Both the position numbers and the translations under genes were made by a program. From a bacterium (GTDB lineage Bacteria; Desulfobacterota; Binatia; DP-6): a stretch of DNA of 64,000 bases. The DNA lies in assembly GCA_026129405.1 (NCBI GenBank), contig JAHCID010000012.1:53724-117723 (forward strand), in the 5' to 3' direction. The first letter of the stretch is position 1, and every line of letters begins with the position of its first letter. The notes under the pieces are model-generated. The model was not told the origin of the DNA and did no database searches. It worked only from the letters and a program-made list of their open reading frames with translations. Below are positions 1 to 8,742 of the stretch, piece after piece.

Positions 1-379
1 TGATCGACCGGACGCCGCTCTCCGGATCGACGTCCCAGATGACCAGCTGCACGGTCACCTTGAGCGGCGCGGCGAGCGTCATACCGCGCTGGTGGCACTC
101 GTCGACGTCGTACTTCGGCTCGCTCAGCGTGTAGCTGACGAATTCCAGCGATGCGGTCTCGTTGAAGTCTTTGATCGGGAAGACCGACTTGAATACCGCC
201 TGGAGCCCCTGATCCTTCCGCTGCTCCGGCGGGATGTCCCGCTGGAGGAACTCCTCGTAGGAGCGCTTCTGGATGTCGATCAGGTTCGGGATGTCGATGA
301 TCTTCTTGATCCGCCCGAACGTCCGCCGGAACCGGAGATTGTTGGGAACGCGAGATACCTGTGCCACCGGATCACTCAT
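1..379 (-). CDS. rpoB: RNA polymerase beta subunit, N-terminal fragment
   Basis: The first about 126 codons of the RNA polymerase beta subunit; the gene runs off the left edge of the window. The translation holds the typical N-terminal stretch [17 protein letters not shown], the region that opens the beta protrusion in bacterial RpoB. The ATG at 379 lies 46 bases after the rplL stop, the standard rplJL-rpoBC order. The rifampicin region and catalytic parts are outside the window. The identification rests on the sequence and on its place directly after L7/L12. Confidence 0.95.
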   Translation of the reverse strand, partial: MSDPVAQVSRVPNNLRFRRTFGRIKKIIDIPNLIDIQKRSYEEFLQRDIPPEQRKDQGLQAVFKSVFPIKDFNETASLEFVSYTLSEPKYDVDECHQRGMTLAAPLKVTVQLVIWDVDPESGVRSI

Positions 380-425
380 CGCAGCTCCTCGAGACGACGT
401 CGTGTGCCGTGGAAACGCTCACTCG

Positions 426-812
426 TTACTTCAGCTCCACGGTCGCGCCCGACTCCTCGAGCTTGGCCTTCATGCTCTCCGCCTCGGCCTTGGCGACGCC
501 TTCCTTCACGGGCTTCGGCGCACCGTCGACGAGATCCTTGGCCTCCTTGAGACCGAGACCCGTCAGCTCGCGCACGACCTTGATCACCTGGATCTTCTTG
601 TCGCCCGCGCCGGTGAGCATCACCGTGAACTCGTCCTTCTCGACCGCCGCGGCGGCACCACCGCCGGCCGCCGGAGCACCGACCGCAGCCACGGCCACGG
701 GAGCCGCCGCCGACACGCCGAGCTCGCTCTCGAGCTCCTTCACGAGCGTCGCGGCGTCCATGAGGCTCATGTTCTTGAGAAAGTCCTTGACCTGTTCCCG
801 AGTCACTTCCAT
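426..812 (-). CDS. rplL: 50S ribosomal protein L7/L12
   Basis: 128 residues, the normal length for L7/L12. The N-terminal dimerisation helix (about 1-35) is followed by an Ala/Gly/Pro hinge (about 36-52) and the conserved C-terminal factor-binding domain, which contains [21 protein letters not shown] and [20 protein letters not shown]. It forms the ribosomal stalk that recruits and stimulates translation GTPases. It is 59 bases downstream of rplJ, whose product anchors L7/L12 dimers. A purine-rich AGAGGC lies upstream of the ATG. Confidence 0.97.
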   Translation of the reverse strand: MEVTREQVKDFLKNMSLMDAATLVKELESELGVSAAAPVAVAAVGAPAAGGGAAAAVEKDEFTVMLTGAGDKKIQVIKVVRELTGLGLKEAKDLVDGAPKPVKEGVAKAEAESMKAKLEESGATVELK

Positions 813-871
813 TGCCGTTTTGCCTCTCTTCTGCGCGCAGGTGCGCGAATGTCGTAGCCGGGGCGACTGCC

Positions 872-1405
872 TCAGGCGGCGCCGCCACCACCTTCCGCCC
901 GCTTGGCGAGCGCATCGACGAGCCGGGCGAGACTGGCGCCGGGCTCATTCAGGGTCCGGAGGAGCTGCGTCGCGGGGGCGTTGAGCAACCCGAGCAGCTG
1001 CCCGAGCAGCGCCTCCCGCGGCGGGAGCTCCGCCAGCGCCTTCACTTCGGCTGCCGGCAGCACCTGCCCGTCGAGCAGCGCGCCCTTGATCTCGAGCTTG
1101 GGGAACTCGCCGGCCAGCTTCACCGCGACCTTCGCCATCGCGACCGGATCGCGGAAGCCTATGAAGACGGCGGTCGGGCCGGAGAAGAGCGGCGTCACCG
1201 TCGCGTTCTTCGTGCCGTCGACCGCACGCTTGGCGAGGCGGTTCTTGCTGACGCGGACGCGGCCGTCCGCGTCGCGCACCGCCTTGCGGACGCGGTTCAT
1301 CTGGATCGCCGTGAGCCCGCGGTACTCGGCGAGCACGGCGACCGTGGCCCGCCCGAACTCGTCCTGGAGCGTCTCGACGTTGGAAATCTTCGCTGCGCGG
1401 TCCAT
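872..1405 (-). CDS. rplJ: 50S ribosomal protein L10
   Basis: 177 residues. The globular N-terminal part carries the L10 signature around [21 protein letters not shown] and [13 protein letters not shown]; the helical C-terminal tail is where L7/L12 dimers bind. L10 joins the stalk to 23S rRNA. The gap to rplA is only 11 bases, so there is no room for a separate L10 autoregulatory leader at the usual place before rplJ; any feedback would have to act elsewhere in the transcript. The tail ends in a Gly/Ala-rich stretch. Confidence 0.96.
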   Translation of the reverse strand: MDRAAKISNVETLQDEFGRATVAVLAEYRGLTAIQMNRVRKAVRDADGRVRVSKNRLAKRAVDGTKNATVTPLFSGPTAVFIGFRDPVAMAKVAVKLAGEFPKLEIKGALLDGQVLPAAEVKALAELPPREALLGQLLGLLNAPATQLLRTLNEPGASLARLVDALAKRAEGGGGAA

Positions 1406-1416
1406 CGTGTGCGTCC

Positions 1417-2130
1417 TCAGCTGGCGGCGCCGGCGCGGCTCGACGCAGGGTCGATCCGGACCGACGGCCCCATCGTGCTCGCCACCGCGATGCGCTGGAG
1501 ATAGTTGCCCTTGGCCGACGCGGGCTTCGCACGCACGAGACTGGCGATGAGCGCGTTGACGTTCTCCATCAGGCGCTCGGCACCGAAGCTGCGCTTGCCG
1601 ACGGCGACGTGGACGATGGCGGTCTTGTCGACGCGGAACTCGACCTTGCCGGCCTTGACCTCGCCGACGGCCTTGGCCACGTCGAAGGTGACCGTGCCCA
1701 CCTTCGGGTTGGGCATCAGGCCGCGCGGACCGAGCACCTTACCGAGCCGACCGACCTGGCCCATCATGTCCGGGGTCGCGATCGCGACGTCGAACTCGAG
1801 CCACTGCTCTTCCTGGATCTTCTTGACGACGTCCTCGGCCCCGACGTGGTCGGCCCCGGCCTCCTGCGCCTCGCGCGCCTTCTCGCCCTTGGCGAAGACG
1901 AGCACGCGCACGCTCTTGCCGGTGCCGTGGGGCAACACGACGGTGCCGCGTACGTTCTGATCCGCCTGCCGTGGATCGACGCCGAGCTGCACCGCCACCT
2001 CGACCGACTCGTCGAACTTCGCCGCGCCGCCCGCGTCGAGCAGCGTCTTCACCGCTTCGTCGATCGGATAGCGACGATCGTGGTCGATCTTCTCGGCGGC
2101 CGCCCGCCAGCGCTTGCCTCGCTTTGCCAT
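1417..2130 (-). CDS. rplA: 50S ribosomal protein L1
   Basis: 237 residues from the ATG at 2130, which gives the usual MAKRGKRWR start. An upstream ATG at 2154 would add eight residues and overlap rplK, so it is less likely. L1 motifs are present: [20 protein letters not shown] and [15 protein letters not shown], the RNA-binding loop typical of the family. L1 forms the mobile L1 stalk near the E site and in many bacteria represses its own operon. The start lies four bases after the rplK stop, so the two are probably translationally coupled. Confidence 0.96.
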   Translation of the reverse strand: MAKRGKRWRAAAEKIDHDRRYPIDEAVKTLLDAGGAAKFDESVEVAVQLGVDPRQADQNVRGTVVLPHGTGKSVRVLVFAKGEKAREAQEAGADHVGAEDVVKKIQEEQWLEFDVAIATPDMMGQVGRLGKVLGPRGLMPNPKVGTVTFDVAKAVGEVKAGKVEFRVDKTAIVHVAVGKRSFGAERLMENVNALIASLVRAKPASAKGNYLQRIAVASTMGPSVRIDPASSRAGAAS

Positions 2131-2134
2131 GACT

Positions 2135-2557
2135 TCAGACCACCTCGATGCCAATGCTGCGCGCCGTGCCCTCGACGGTGCGGATCGCCGCGGGCAGGTC
2201 GCCGGCGGTCAGATCCGGCATCTTGAGCTTCGCGATCTCCTCGACCTGCTGCCGCGTGACCTTACCCACCCGATCCTTGCCCGGCTCCTTGGAGCCCTTG
2301 TCGAGCCCCGCAGCCTTCTTCAGCAGGATCGACGCCGGCGGCGTCTTGGTGATGAAAGTGAAGGAGCGGTCGGCGTAGACGGTGATGACCACCGGGATCA
2401 CGAGCCCGGCCTGCGCCTGGGTCTGCGCGTTGAACGCCTTGCAGAACTCCATGATGTTGACACCGCGCTGACCGAGCGCCGGTCCGACCGGCGGGCTCGG
2501 GTTCGCGGCCCCGGCGGGGATCTGGAGCTTGATCTCCGCGACGACCTTCTTCGCCAT
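2135..2557 (-). CDS. rplK: 50S ribosomal protein L11
   Basis: 140 residues, standard length. The N-terminal domain has the proline-rich segment [20 protein letters not shown], the region that contacts 23S rRNA and EF-G, and the C-terminal RNA-binding domain ends with [13 protein letters not shown]11 is at the base of the factor-binding site and is needed for RelA activation under amino acid starvation. It sits between nusG and rplA, the common bacterial order, with a six-base gap from nusG. Confidence 0.97.
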   Translation of the reverse strand: MAKKVVAEIKLQIPAGAANPSPPVGPALGQRGVNIMEFCKAFNAQTQAQAGLVIPVVITVYADRSFTFITKTPPASILLKKAAGLDKGSKEPGKDRVGKVTRQQVEEIAKLKMPDLTAGDLPAAIRTVEGTARSIGIEVV

Positions 2558-2563
2558 TGTGCG

Positions 2564-3103
2564 CTACGCCTTTTCGACCTGGACGAAGTCGAGCTCGACG
2601 GGCGTCGCCCGCCCGAAGATGCTGATGAGCACGCGAAGCTTGCCCTTGTCGGGCTTCACCTCTTCGACCACGCCGTTGAAGTCCTGGAAGGGCCCGTCGA
2701 TGACCTTGACGCTCTCACCCTGCTCGAAGAGCACCTTCGGCTTGGGCTTTACGGCCCCTTCCTCCATCTGATGAGTGATCTCGCGGACCTCGGCCTCGGA
2801 GATCGGGGGAATGGAGTCGGGATCGGTGGCACCACCGAGGAAGCCGGTCACCTTCGGCGTCGACTTCACGATGTGCCACGTTTCGTTGTTCAGATGCAGA
2901 TTGACGAGGATGTACCCCGGGAAGAACTTGCGCGAGGAGGTCTTCTTCTTGCCCTTGACGAGCTCGACGACCTTCTCGGAAGGTACGAGGATTTCGCCGA
3001 ACAGGTCCGGATTCCCAAGCGCCCGGATCCGCTCCTCGAGCGAAGCCTTCACCTTGTGCTCGTAGCCCGAGTACGTGTGGACGACGTACCATTGTCGGTC
3101 CAT
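2564..3103 (-). CDS. nusG: transcription termination/antitermination factor NusG
   Basis: 179 residues from the ATG at 3103 ([15 protein letters not shown]). An ATG at 3118 is also in frame but lies inside secE. The NGN domain (about 1-115) is followed by a KOW domain with [18 protein letters not shown], the classic beta-barrel sequence. NusG binds RNA polymerase, suppresses pausing and links it to Rho or to the ribosome. The chosen start overlaps the secE stop as ATGA, which argues for coupling of the two genes. Confidence 0.96.
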   Translation of the reverse strand: MDRQWYVVHTYSGYEHKVKASLEERIRALGNPDLFGEILVPSEKVVELVKGKKKTSSRKFFPGYILVNLHLNNETWHIVKSTPKVTGFLGGATDPDSIPPISEAEVREITHQMEEGAVKPKPKVLFEQGESVKVIDGPFQDFNGVVEEVKPDKGKLRVLISIFGRATPVELDFVQVEKA

Positions 3104-3312
3104 CAGCGGAGCACCCATTGAATGAGGTAGGAGAGTACGAAATCCACGGCGCCCAGGTAGACGGCGGCGATGCCTACGCCGACCACCACGGCGATCGTGG
3201 CCGCACGCGTCTCCTCACGGGTGGGCCAATGCACCTTCTTGAGCTCGGCCCAGCATTCCTCGAGGAACTCGCGCGAGCGCTCGACGGGTCGTTTCAAGGT
3301 GTCCGGTGTCAT
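3103..3312 (-). CDS. secE: preprotein translocase subunit SecE
   Basis: 69 residues with one membrane segment (about 38-60), the short single-span SecE type found in many bacteria, not the three-span E. coli form. The cytoplasmic amphipathic part has the conserved EECWAELKKVHWPTREE, which clamps SecY. SecE is an essential part of the SecYEG protein-conducting channel. It is encoded between tRNA-Trp and nusG, a strongly conserved setting, and shares four bases with nusG. Confidence 0.96.
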   Translation of the reverse strand: MTPDTLKRPVERSREFLEECWAELKKVHWPTREETRAATIAVVVGVGIAAVYLGAVDFVLSYLIQWVLR

Positions 3313-3325
3313 GATGGGAATCGGA

Positions 3326-3399
3326 CGGGTCAGGCAGGATTCGAACCTGCAACCCCCGGATTTGGAGTCCGGTGCTCTAGCCGTTAGAGCTACTGACCC
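3326..3399 (-). tRNA. trnW: tRNA-Trp (anticodon CCA)
   Basis: Read on the minus strand it folds as a cloverleaf: acceptor GGGTCAG/CTGACCC, anticodon stem CCGGA/TCCGG with loop CTCCAAA (anticodon CCA), and T loop TTCGAAT. The base after the acceptor is G and no CCA end is encoded. tRNA-Trp between rpmG and secE is a common bacterial arrangement. Confidence 0.95.
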
Positions 3400-3420
3400 C
3401 CGAGGCCGGGGCGGCGCCGC

Positions 3421-3573
3421 CTAGACCTTGCCCTCCTTGTGGAGCGTATGACTGCGGCACGCCGCGCAGAACTTCTTGAAGGACAGCTTGTCGGTCGTCT
3501 TCTTCTTGTTCTTGGTGCTCGTGTAATTCTTCCGCTTACAGCCTTCACACACCAACGAGATCAGATCGCGCAT
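3421..3573 (-). CDS. rpmG: 50S ribosomal protein L33
   Basis: 50 residues, starting MRDLISLVCEGCKRKNYT and ending AACRSHTLHKEGKV. Four cysteines in two CxxC pairs (CEGC and CAAC) would bind zinc, so this is the zinc-containing C+ form of L33. The product is a small basic large-subunit protein. It lies between tRNA-Thr(GGT) and tRNA-Trp, where bacterial genomes usually have tuf-rpmG-secE; here tuf is absent. Confidence 0.95.
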   Translation of the reverse strand: MRDLISLVCEGCKRKNYTSTKNKKKTTDKLSFKKFCAACRSHTLHKEGKV

Positions 3574-3595
3574 CGTACGAGTCCTTCGTCCAGCG

Positions 3596-3668
<73 letters not shown>

Positions 3669-3684
3669 ATACGTCGTCGTGGCG

Positions 3685-3757
3685 AGCGGGAGACGGGGAT
3701 CGAACCCGCGACCCCGAGCTTGGAAGGCTCGTGCTCTACCAGCTGAGCTACTCCCGC
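3685..3757 (-). tRNA. trnG: tRNA-Gly (anticodon TCC)
   Basis: Minus-strand cloverleaf with acceptor GCGGGAG/CTCCCGC, anticodon stem-loop CGAGC-CTTCCAA-GCTCG (anticodon TCC) and T loop TTCGATC. No CCA is encoded. Equivalent in position to glyT of the E. coli thrU-tyrU-glyT-thrT cluster. Confidence 0.95.
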
Positions 3758-3771
3758 ATGGTGCTGCCGAG

Positions 3772-3854
3772 TGGAGAGGGAAGGATTCGAACCTTCGAAG
3801 GCATACGCCGGCAGATTTACAGTCTGCTCCCTTTGGCCGCTCGGGCACCTCTCC
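3772..3854 (-). tRNA. trnY: tRNA-Tyr (anticodon GTA)
   Basis: Class II tRNA of about 83 bases with a long variable arm. Acceptor GGAGAGG/CCTCTCC, anticodon stem-loop GCAGA-CTGTAAA-TCTGC (anticodon GTA) and T loop TTCGAAT. No CCA is encoded. Equivalent in position to tyrU of E. coli. Confidence 0.95.
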
Positions 3855-3907
3855 CGTCATGCCGATCACGCGCGCAGCCTCCGCACACACTGCCGCACGC
3901 CCTTGCA

Positions 3908-3983
3908 TGGAGCCGATGGTCGGAGTCGAACCGACGACCTGCTGATTACAAGTCAGCTGCTCTACCTCCTGAGCTACATCGGC
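3908..3983 (-). tRNA. trnT: tRNA-Thr (anticodon TGT)
   Basis: Minus-strand cloverleaf with acceptor GCCGATG/CATCGGC, anticodon stem-loop GCTGA-CTTGTAA-TCAGC (anticodon TGT) and T loop TTCGACT. The discriminator T is followed by an encoded CCA (3908-3910), unlike the other tRNAs of this cluster. It is the first gene after the promoter at 4119-4147. Confidence 0.95.
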
Positions 3984-4118
3984 CCGCCGCACCGGCGTGG
4001 CGCCGCTGCGCAGTGCTATCGTTGTCATTGGGTGTGGACGTCCCGTGTGCGTGCGCCATTCGGGACCGCAGGACACGGCCCCAAAGGCGGGTATTCCCCG
4101 ACCGCGGCGAAGCGCCGA

Positions 4119-4147
4119 CTGATAACACCGGCCCTATAGAGTGTCAA
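4119..4147 (-). promoter_or_regulatory. sigma-70-type promoter of the tRNA-secE-nusG-ribosomal protein operon
   Basis: On the minus strand a perfect -35 box TTGACA (4142-4147) is followed by a 17-base spacer and a -10-like TATCAG (4119-4124). The bases just after the -10 are GC-rich (TCGGCGC), the type of discriminator seen at stable-RNA promoters under stringent control. It lies between the rlmB stop and tRNA-Thr(TGT), where this operon should start. The boxes are read directly; the regulation is inferred. Confidence 0.6.
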
Positions 4148-4171
4148 CGAAACGACCGGGCCGGCGGGGCG

Positions 4172-4906
4172 TTATGGCCCCAGCGCACCGCGGCGCCGGA
4201 GCTCGAAGAGAGCCACCGCCGCCGCCACGGACACGTTCAGCGACTCCACCCCGGCGGCCATGGGGATCGTGACCTCGAAATCGCACGCCCGCCGGACCAG
4301 CTGCCGAAGCCCCGCCCCTTCGCCGCCCACCACCAGTGCGGGTCGCGGCGGCGGATCGAGCTCCCAGAGCGTCCGCGATGCCCCGGGCACCAGCCCGATG
4401 GTCCAGAACCCCCACCCTTTCAGGCTCTCCATGGCGCGGACCAGGTTCGGGACGCGCGCAATCGTCAAGTCGAACAACGTCCCGGCGGAGGCGGTCGCCA
4501 CGACCGGCGTCACGGCAGCGCTCCGATCCTGCGGCAGGACGACGCCGCAGACGCCGGCCGCCCTGGAACTGCGCAGAAGCGCACCGAGATTGCGGGGATC
4601 CTGCACCCCGTCGAGCACGAGGACGTTCGGCGCATCCGCCAAGTCCTCCAGAGCGGCGTAGCGAAAGGGCGCCGCCAGCGCGACGACACCCTGATGACCG
4701 GTTCCGCGTGCGGTACGATCCAGGCTCGCCCGGTCGACCGTCTGGATGGCTGCCCCGCACGCCTGAGCCGCCGCGACGATCGCCGGCATACGTTGGCCGG
4801 CGAGCGCGTACACGCGATCGACGGCGACGCCGCTGCGCAGGAGACCGAGGACCGCGTTCGGTCCGCAGACGAGGAGCGGCTCGTCGGTTGTCCGTTCACG
4901 GGGCAT
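4172..4906 (-). CDS. rlmB: 23S rRNA 2'-O-ribose methyltransferase, TrmH/RlmB (SpoU) family
   Basis: 244 residues. An N-terminal substrate-binding domain (VCGPNAVLGLLRSG) is followed by the knotted SPOUT catalytic domain, with the three SpoU motifs visible as VLDGVQDPRNLGALLRS, LVVGGEGAGLRQLVR and VTIPMAAGVESLNVSVAAAV. RlmB methylates G2251 in the peptidyl-transferase P loop. It is just upstream of the tRNA-rpmG-secE-nusG operon, as in many bacteria including Bacillus. The exact rRNA target is inferred from family and context. Confidence 0.88.
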   Translation of the reverse strand: MPRERTTDEPLLVCGPNAVLGLLRSGVAVDRVYALAGQRMPAIVAAAQACGAAIQTVDRASLDRTARGTGHQGVVALAAPFRYAALEDLADAPNVLVLDGVQDPRNLGALLRSSRAAGVCGVVLPQDRSAAVTPVVATASAGTLFDLTIARVPNLVRAMESLKGWGFWTIGLVPGASRTLWELDPPPRPALVVGGEGAGLRQLVRRACDFEVTIPMAAGVESLNVSVAAAVALFELRRRGALGP

Positions 4907-4939
4907 CGGCTAGAAACTCCGCGGCACCGCCCTCCCCCC

Positions 4940-6130
4940 ATGGGGAAGATCCTTCATCGGTACATCCTCCGCGAGATCCTCGTTCCGTTCCTGCTCGGGC
5001 TGGCGATCTTCACGTTCGTCCTGCTGCTCGCCAGGCTGCTGAAACTGATCGAGCTCGTCGTCAACCGCGGACTCCCCCCGCTGCGCATCCTCGAGCTGCT
5101 GGGGTACTTGATGCCGTCCTTCCTCGAGGTCACCGTTCCGATGGCGATGCTGCTCGCCATCCTCATCGCCTTCGGTCGCTTGTCGGCGGACTCGGAAATG
5201 GTCGCCTTCCGCAGCTCCGGCTTGAGCCTCTACCAGCTCGCCCCACCGGTCGCCACGTTCGTCCTCGCCTGCGCCTTGCTGACTTTCGCGTTGTCCATCG
5301 TCGCGCGCCCCTGGGGCAACCGCTCGCTGCGTTGGGCCCTCTTCGACATCGCACGGACGCATGCTGCCGCAGGGCTGAAGCCACAGGTCTTCAACGAAGA
5401 GTTCCCCGGCCTCGTGATCTATGCCGAGCAGATCGACGGCAAGGACGATCGGCTCCTCCGCGTCCTCATCTCGGACGACCGAGACCCCCTCCAGCGCAAC
5501 ACGGTGTTCGCCCGCGAGGGCGTCATGCTGTCGGACGTCCAGGCGCAGACCATCACCCTGCGCCTCCGCGACGGCAGCATCCACACGACCGACGCGGAGG
5601 GTGGTGCCGACTATCAGACCGATTTCGAATCCTACGACGTCAATCTCGATCTGCGCGAGGCGCTGTCCGGGCTCCAGGACGAGGAGGCCAAGCCGCGCGA
5701 GATGCCGATGGGGCAGCTGATCACCACCATCGCCGAGAAGCGGGACGCTGGCGAGCCCGTGGAGGCCGAGCTGGTCGAGTTCCACCGCAAGTTCGCCATC
5801 CCGTTCGCATGCATCGTGTTCGGCCTGGTCGGCGTTCCCCTCGGCATCGAGCCCGCTCGTGCGGTTCGCTCACGTGGCTTCGCCGTGAGCCTCGCGGTGA
5901 TCTTCGGCTACTACATCCTGCTGTCGGCAGGACAAGCGCTCGCCGAGCAGGGTGCAGTCCCGGTCGTCGTCGGTCTCTGGCTTCCCAACCTGGGCTTCGG
6001 CGCGCTCGGCGTCCTGCTGTTGCGCCGAGCGGCACGGGAGCAGCCGCTCCTCGGCGAGCGCATGCACGAGCTCGGCGATGCACTCCGCCTCCGACTCACC
6101 CGCGCGGTCGCCCGTGGGGGTGCCTCGTGA
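4940..6130 (+). CDS. lptF: LPS export permease LptF
   Basis: 396 residues from the ATG at 4940 (MGKILHRYILREILVPFLLG). Three N-terminal membrane helices, a periplasmic beta-jellyroll region (about 130-270) and three C-terminal helices give the YjgP/YjgQ fold. With LptG and the LptB ATPase it extracts lipopolysaccharide from the inner membrane and passes it to LptC. Divergent from rlmB with a 33-base gap. The stop overlaps the likely lptG start. Presence of LptFG indicates an outer membrane containing LPS. Confidence 0.92.
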   Translation: MGKILHRYILREILVPFLLGLAIFTFVLLLARLLKLIELVVNRGLPPLRILELLGYLMPSFLEVTVPMAMLLAILIAFGRLSADSEMVAFRSSGLSLYQLAPPVATFVLACALLTFALSIVARPWGNRSLRWALFDIARTHAAAGLKPQVFNEEFPGLVIYAEQIDGKDDRLLRVLISDDRDPLQRNTVFAREGVMLSDVQAQTITLRLRDGSIHTTDAEGGADYQTDFESYDVNLDLREALSGLQDEEAKPREMPMGQLITTIAEKRDAGEPVEAELVEFHRKFAIPFACIVFGLVGVPLGIEPARAVRSRGFAVSLAVIFGYYILLSAGQALAEQGAVPVVVGLWLPNLGFGALGVLLLRRAAREQPLLGERMHELGDALRLRLTRAVARGGAS

Positions 6131-7224
6131 GGCGCTGGCGTCGCCAGATGCTGCCGGTCATCGGCAGCCATCTCCGCCGGGAGTTCCTCCGCTCCTTCGC
6201 GCTCGTGCTCGTCGCGTTCGTCGCCATCTACATCATCGCCGAGTTCTTCGATCAGTTCGACGAGTTCCTGAAACACGACGCGTCGGCCTGGGACATCCTG
6301 CGGGTGTTTCTCTACAAGGTGCCGCTCGTCGTCACCCACGTGACGCCGCTGGCCGTGCTCGCGGGCGCGCTCGTCGGTCTCGGGTTGCTCGCGCGCAGCA
6401 ACGAGTTCGTCGCGCTGCGCGCGTGCGGCGTCAGCATCTGGCAAGTGCTGGCCCCCCTCGTCGCCGTCGCCATGCTCATCAGCATCGGCACGTTCGTCTG
6501 GAGCGAGACGGTCGTGCCTGCGAGCGCGCGCCGTTGGCACCAGATATGGAACCAGGAGATCAAGAAGAAGCGCTCCGCCAGCTCGTTCACCGGACGCGAG
6601 GTCTGGTTTCACGGCAAGGCGGGTTTCTACAACATCGCCCGCGTCGGCTACCGGCGCCGCATGCTCTTCGGTCTCACGATCTATCAGGTCGGACCCGACT
6701 TCCGCCCGACACGCATGATCCAGGCCGCCGCCGCGGCCTGGAACGGCCAGCGCTGGGACATCGTGGGCGCATACACGCGTGAGTTCACCCCCGACGGTGT
6801 CCGTGACGTCGATGGCTCCCCACCGGGCTTCGAGCTCCCCGAGAGCATGGACGACTTCCGGGTCGTCTCGGTCGAGCCGGAGGAGTTCAGCTACGCCATG
6901 CTGCGACGCCAGATCGCAACGCTCCGAGGCAAGGGTGTCGACGTCTCCGAGAGCTGGGTCGATCTCTACCTCAAGATCGCGCTCCCCGCGGCCAGCGTCG
7001 TGCTGATGCTGGTGGCGGTACCCCTCGTCGCTCGCGGGTCGCGCGTCACGAGCCTGCCCGCCGCGGCAGGATTCGGGTTCACGCTCGGCTTCGCGTTCTT
7101 CATCGTGCTCGCGTTCGCGCGCGCGCTCGGACAAAACGGCGCATTGCCACCCCTTCTCGCCGCCTGGACCGCGAACGGACTCTTCGCGCTGCTCGCCGGC
7201 TACTACCTGCTCGGCAACGACTGA
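6127..7224 (+). CDS. lptG: LPS export permease LptG
   Basis: 365 residues from a GTG at 6127 that overlaps the lptF stop as GTGA; an in-frame ATG at 6148 is the alternative. Same YjgP/YjgQ layout as LptF: three N-terminal helices with LAGALVGLGLLARSNEFVAL (the coupling-helix region that contacts LptB), a periplasmic domain and three C-terminal helices. It works with LptF as a heterodimer. Its TGA is part of a perfect palindrome shared with the stop of argC. Confidence 0.92.
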   Translation: MRRWRRQMLPVIGSHLRREFLRSFALVLVAFVAIYIIAEFFDQFDEFLKHDASAWDILRVFLYKVPLVVTHVTPLAVLAGALVGLGLLARSNEFVALRACGVSIWQVLAPLVAVAMLISIGTFVWSETVVPASARRWHQIWNQEIKKKRSASSFTGREVWFHGKAGFYNIARVGYRRRMLFGLTIYQVGPDFRPTRMIQAAAAAWNGQRWDIVGAYTREFTPDGVRDVDGSPPGFELPESMDDFRVVSVEPEEFSYAMLRRQIATLRGKGVDVSESWVDLYLKIALPAASVVLMLVAVPLVARGSRVTSLPAAAGFGFTLGFAFFIVLAFARALGQNGALPPLLAAWTANGLFALLAGYYLLGND

Positions 7225-7241
7225 CGCCCGGCCGGGCGTCA
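7222..7241. terminator. 20-base perfect palindrome joining two convergent stop codons
   Basis: The ten bases TGACGCCCGG are followed directly by their reverse complement. The first three bases are the lptG stop and the last three, read on the minus strand, are the argC stop. The 14 bases between the two genes are entirely palindrome. It has no loop and no T-tract, so it is not a textbook intrinsic terminator; a bidirectional end signal is the most likely role. Confidence 0.5.
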
Positions 7242-8285
7242 GGGCACGAGCGCCGGCGTCTCGAGCGCCGTCGTCTCGGGCAGGTCGAGCAGGAGGTTCA
7301 TGTTCTGGACCGCTTGGCCGGCCGCGCCCTTTCCCAGGTTGTCGATCGCGGTGACGACGATCGCCTGGCGGGCGGCCTCGTCCCAGAACCACCCGATGCT
7401 CGCACGGTTCGTCCCGCGCACCTCCCGCAGCTCCGGCGGCTCACTGCCGCGGAGCACGACGAAGGGCTCGTCCGAATAGGCGTCGCCGAAGATCGCGTCG
7501 AGGTCGGGGCGCCCGTCAGGCATCGCGACGTACATCGTGCTCAGGATTCCGCGGTTCACCGGCAGCAGGTGGGGCACGAAGACGATGCCGCCGGCCCCGC
7601 CGGCGACGCGCAGCTCCTGCTCGATCTCCGGCTGATGTCGGTGACGACCGACGGCATAGGGGCGGAAGTTCTCGTTCACCTCGGCGAACAGCTGCTCTAC
7701 CTTCGCACTCCGCCCCGCGCCCGTCGTCCCCGACTTCGAGTCGACGATCACCGGACCGCGGACCAAGCCCGCACGCGCAAGTGGCGCGAGGCCCAGCAGC
7801 GCGCCGGTAGGATAGCATCCGGGGTTCGCCACGAGCCGCGCGCCCCGAATCGCATCGCGCCCGAGCTCCGGAAGGCCGTACACCGCCTCGCGGAGGAGAT
7901 CCGGCGCGGGATGGTCGCCGTACCATCGTGTGTGCACCGCGGGATCACGCAGCCGGAAATCGGCCGATACGTCGATCACCCGCCCCCCCGCCCCGAGCAA
8001 CGCGCGAACGTGCGGCGCAGCGGCCCCGTGCGGCAGCGCCGTGAATCCGATCGCGCAGCCTGCTCCAGCGACCGTGCTCGGATCGGCCAGCGGCGCATCG
8101 ACGACCCCGCGAAGGAACGGGTAGACGTCCGACGCGCGCTTGCCGCGGTACTGCTCCGACGAGAGGAACGCCAGCGCGACGTGCGGGTGCCGCGCCAGTA
8201 TCCGCAGCAGCTCGACGCCGGCGTAACCGGTGGCTCCGAGCACCGCGACCGGCACACGCCGATCGTCCCGCGAGGCCGAGGACAT
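7239..8285 (-). CDS. argC: N-acetyl-gamma-glutamyl-phosphate reductase
   Basis: 348 residues, usual for ArgC. The N-terminal Rossmann motif is VAVLGATGYAGVELLRIL; the active-site region reads ANPGCYPTGALLGL, with the catalytic Cys in GCYPT, and the C-terminal part has the HRHQPEIEQEL segment with the conserved His. It reduces N-acetylglutamyl phosphate to the semialdehyde in arginine synthesis. It follows rpsI on the same strand with a 41-base gap, a rplM-rpsI-argC order known in several deltaproteobacteria and Gram-positives. Confidence 0.94.
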   Translation of the reverse strand: MSSASRDDRRVPVAVLGATGYAGVELLRILARHPHVALAFLSSEQYRGKRASDVYPFLRGVVDAPLADPSTVAGAGCAIGFTALPHGAAAPHVRALLGAGGRVIDVSADFRLRDPAVHTRWYGDHPAPDLLREAVYGLPELGRDAIRGARLVANPGCYPTGALLGLAPLARAGLVRGPVIVDSKSGTTGAGRSAKVEQLFAEVNENFRPYAVGRHRHQPEIEQELRVAGGAGGIVFVPHLLPVNRGILSTMYVAMPDGRPDLDAIFGDAYSDEPFVVLRGSEPPELREVRGTNRASIGWFWDEAARQAIVVTAIDNLGKGAAGQAVQNMNLLLDLPETTALETPALVP

Positions 8286-8326
8286 GGGCGGAACCTATGC
8301 GACGCGCACGCCGCAGGCAACGCGGC

Positions 8327-8725
8327 TCAGCGCTTCGAGTACTGCGGCCGCTTGCGCGCCTTGTGGCGCCCGTACTTCTTGCGCTCCACCTCACGCGAGT
8401 CGCGCGTGATGAAGCCTGCTTTCTTGAGCGTGGAACGCAGCTCCGGGCTCACCTCGAGCAACGCGCGCGTGATGCCATGGCGAATCGCGACTGCCTGCGC
8501 CGCCACACCACCGCCCTGAACGTTCACCTCGACGCGGTATTGGCCCTTCGTCTCGGTGATCTCGAACGGCTGATGCACGATCATCCGCGAGGTCTCGCGC
8601 CCGAAGTAGTCTTCGAGCGTGCGCTTGTTGACGATGACCGCACCGTCGCCAGGCATCAGCCGCACCCGCGCGACCGACGACTTCCGCTTTCCCGTTCCCC
8701 AGGTGACCTGCTGCTCTGCGCTCAT
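8327..8725 (-). CDS. rpsI: 30S ribosomal protein S9
   Basis: 132 residues ending in [10 protein letters not shown], the conserved basic C-terminal tail that reaches the P-site tRNA anticodon. The [18 protein letters not shown] start and [19 protein letters not shown] core are typical of S9. It lies 17 bases after rplM, the universal L13-S9 pair. Confidence 0.97.
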   Translation of the reverse strand: MSAEQQVTWGTGKRKSSVARVRLMPGDGAVIVNKRTLEDYFGRETSRMIVHQPFEITETKGQYRVEVNVQGGGVAAQAVAIRHGITRALLEVSPELRSTLKKAGFITRDSREVERKKYGRHKARKRPQYSKR

Positions 8726-8742
8726 CTCGTACCTTCCTGCAC

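Noticed and set aside
872..1416. L10 leader for autoregulation before rplJ
   Set aside because: Only 11 bases separate rplA and rplJ, too few for the known leader structure.
4336..6126. Long plus-strand frame ahead of lptG
   Set aside because: It runs antisense to rlmB and out of frame through lptF; only the part from 6127 matches LptG.
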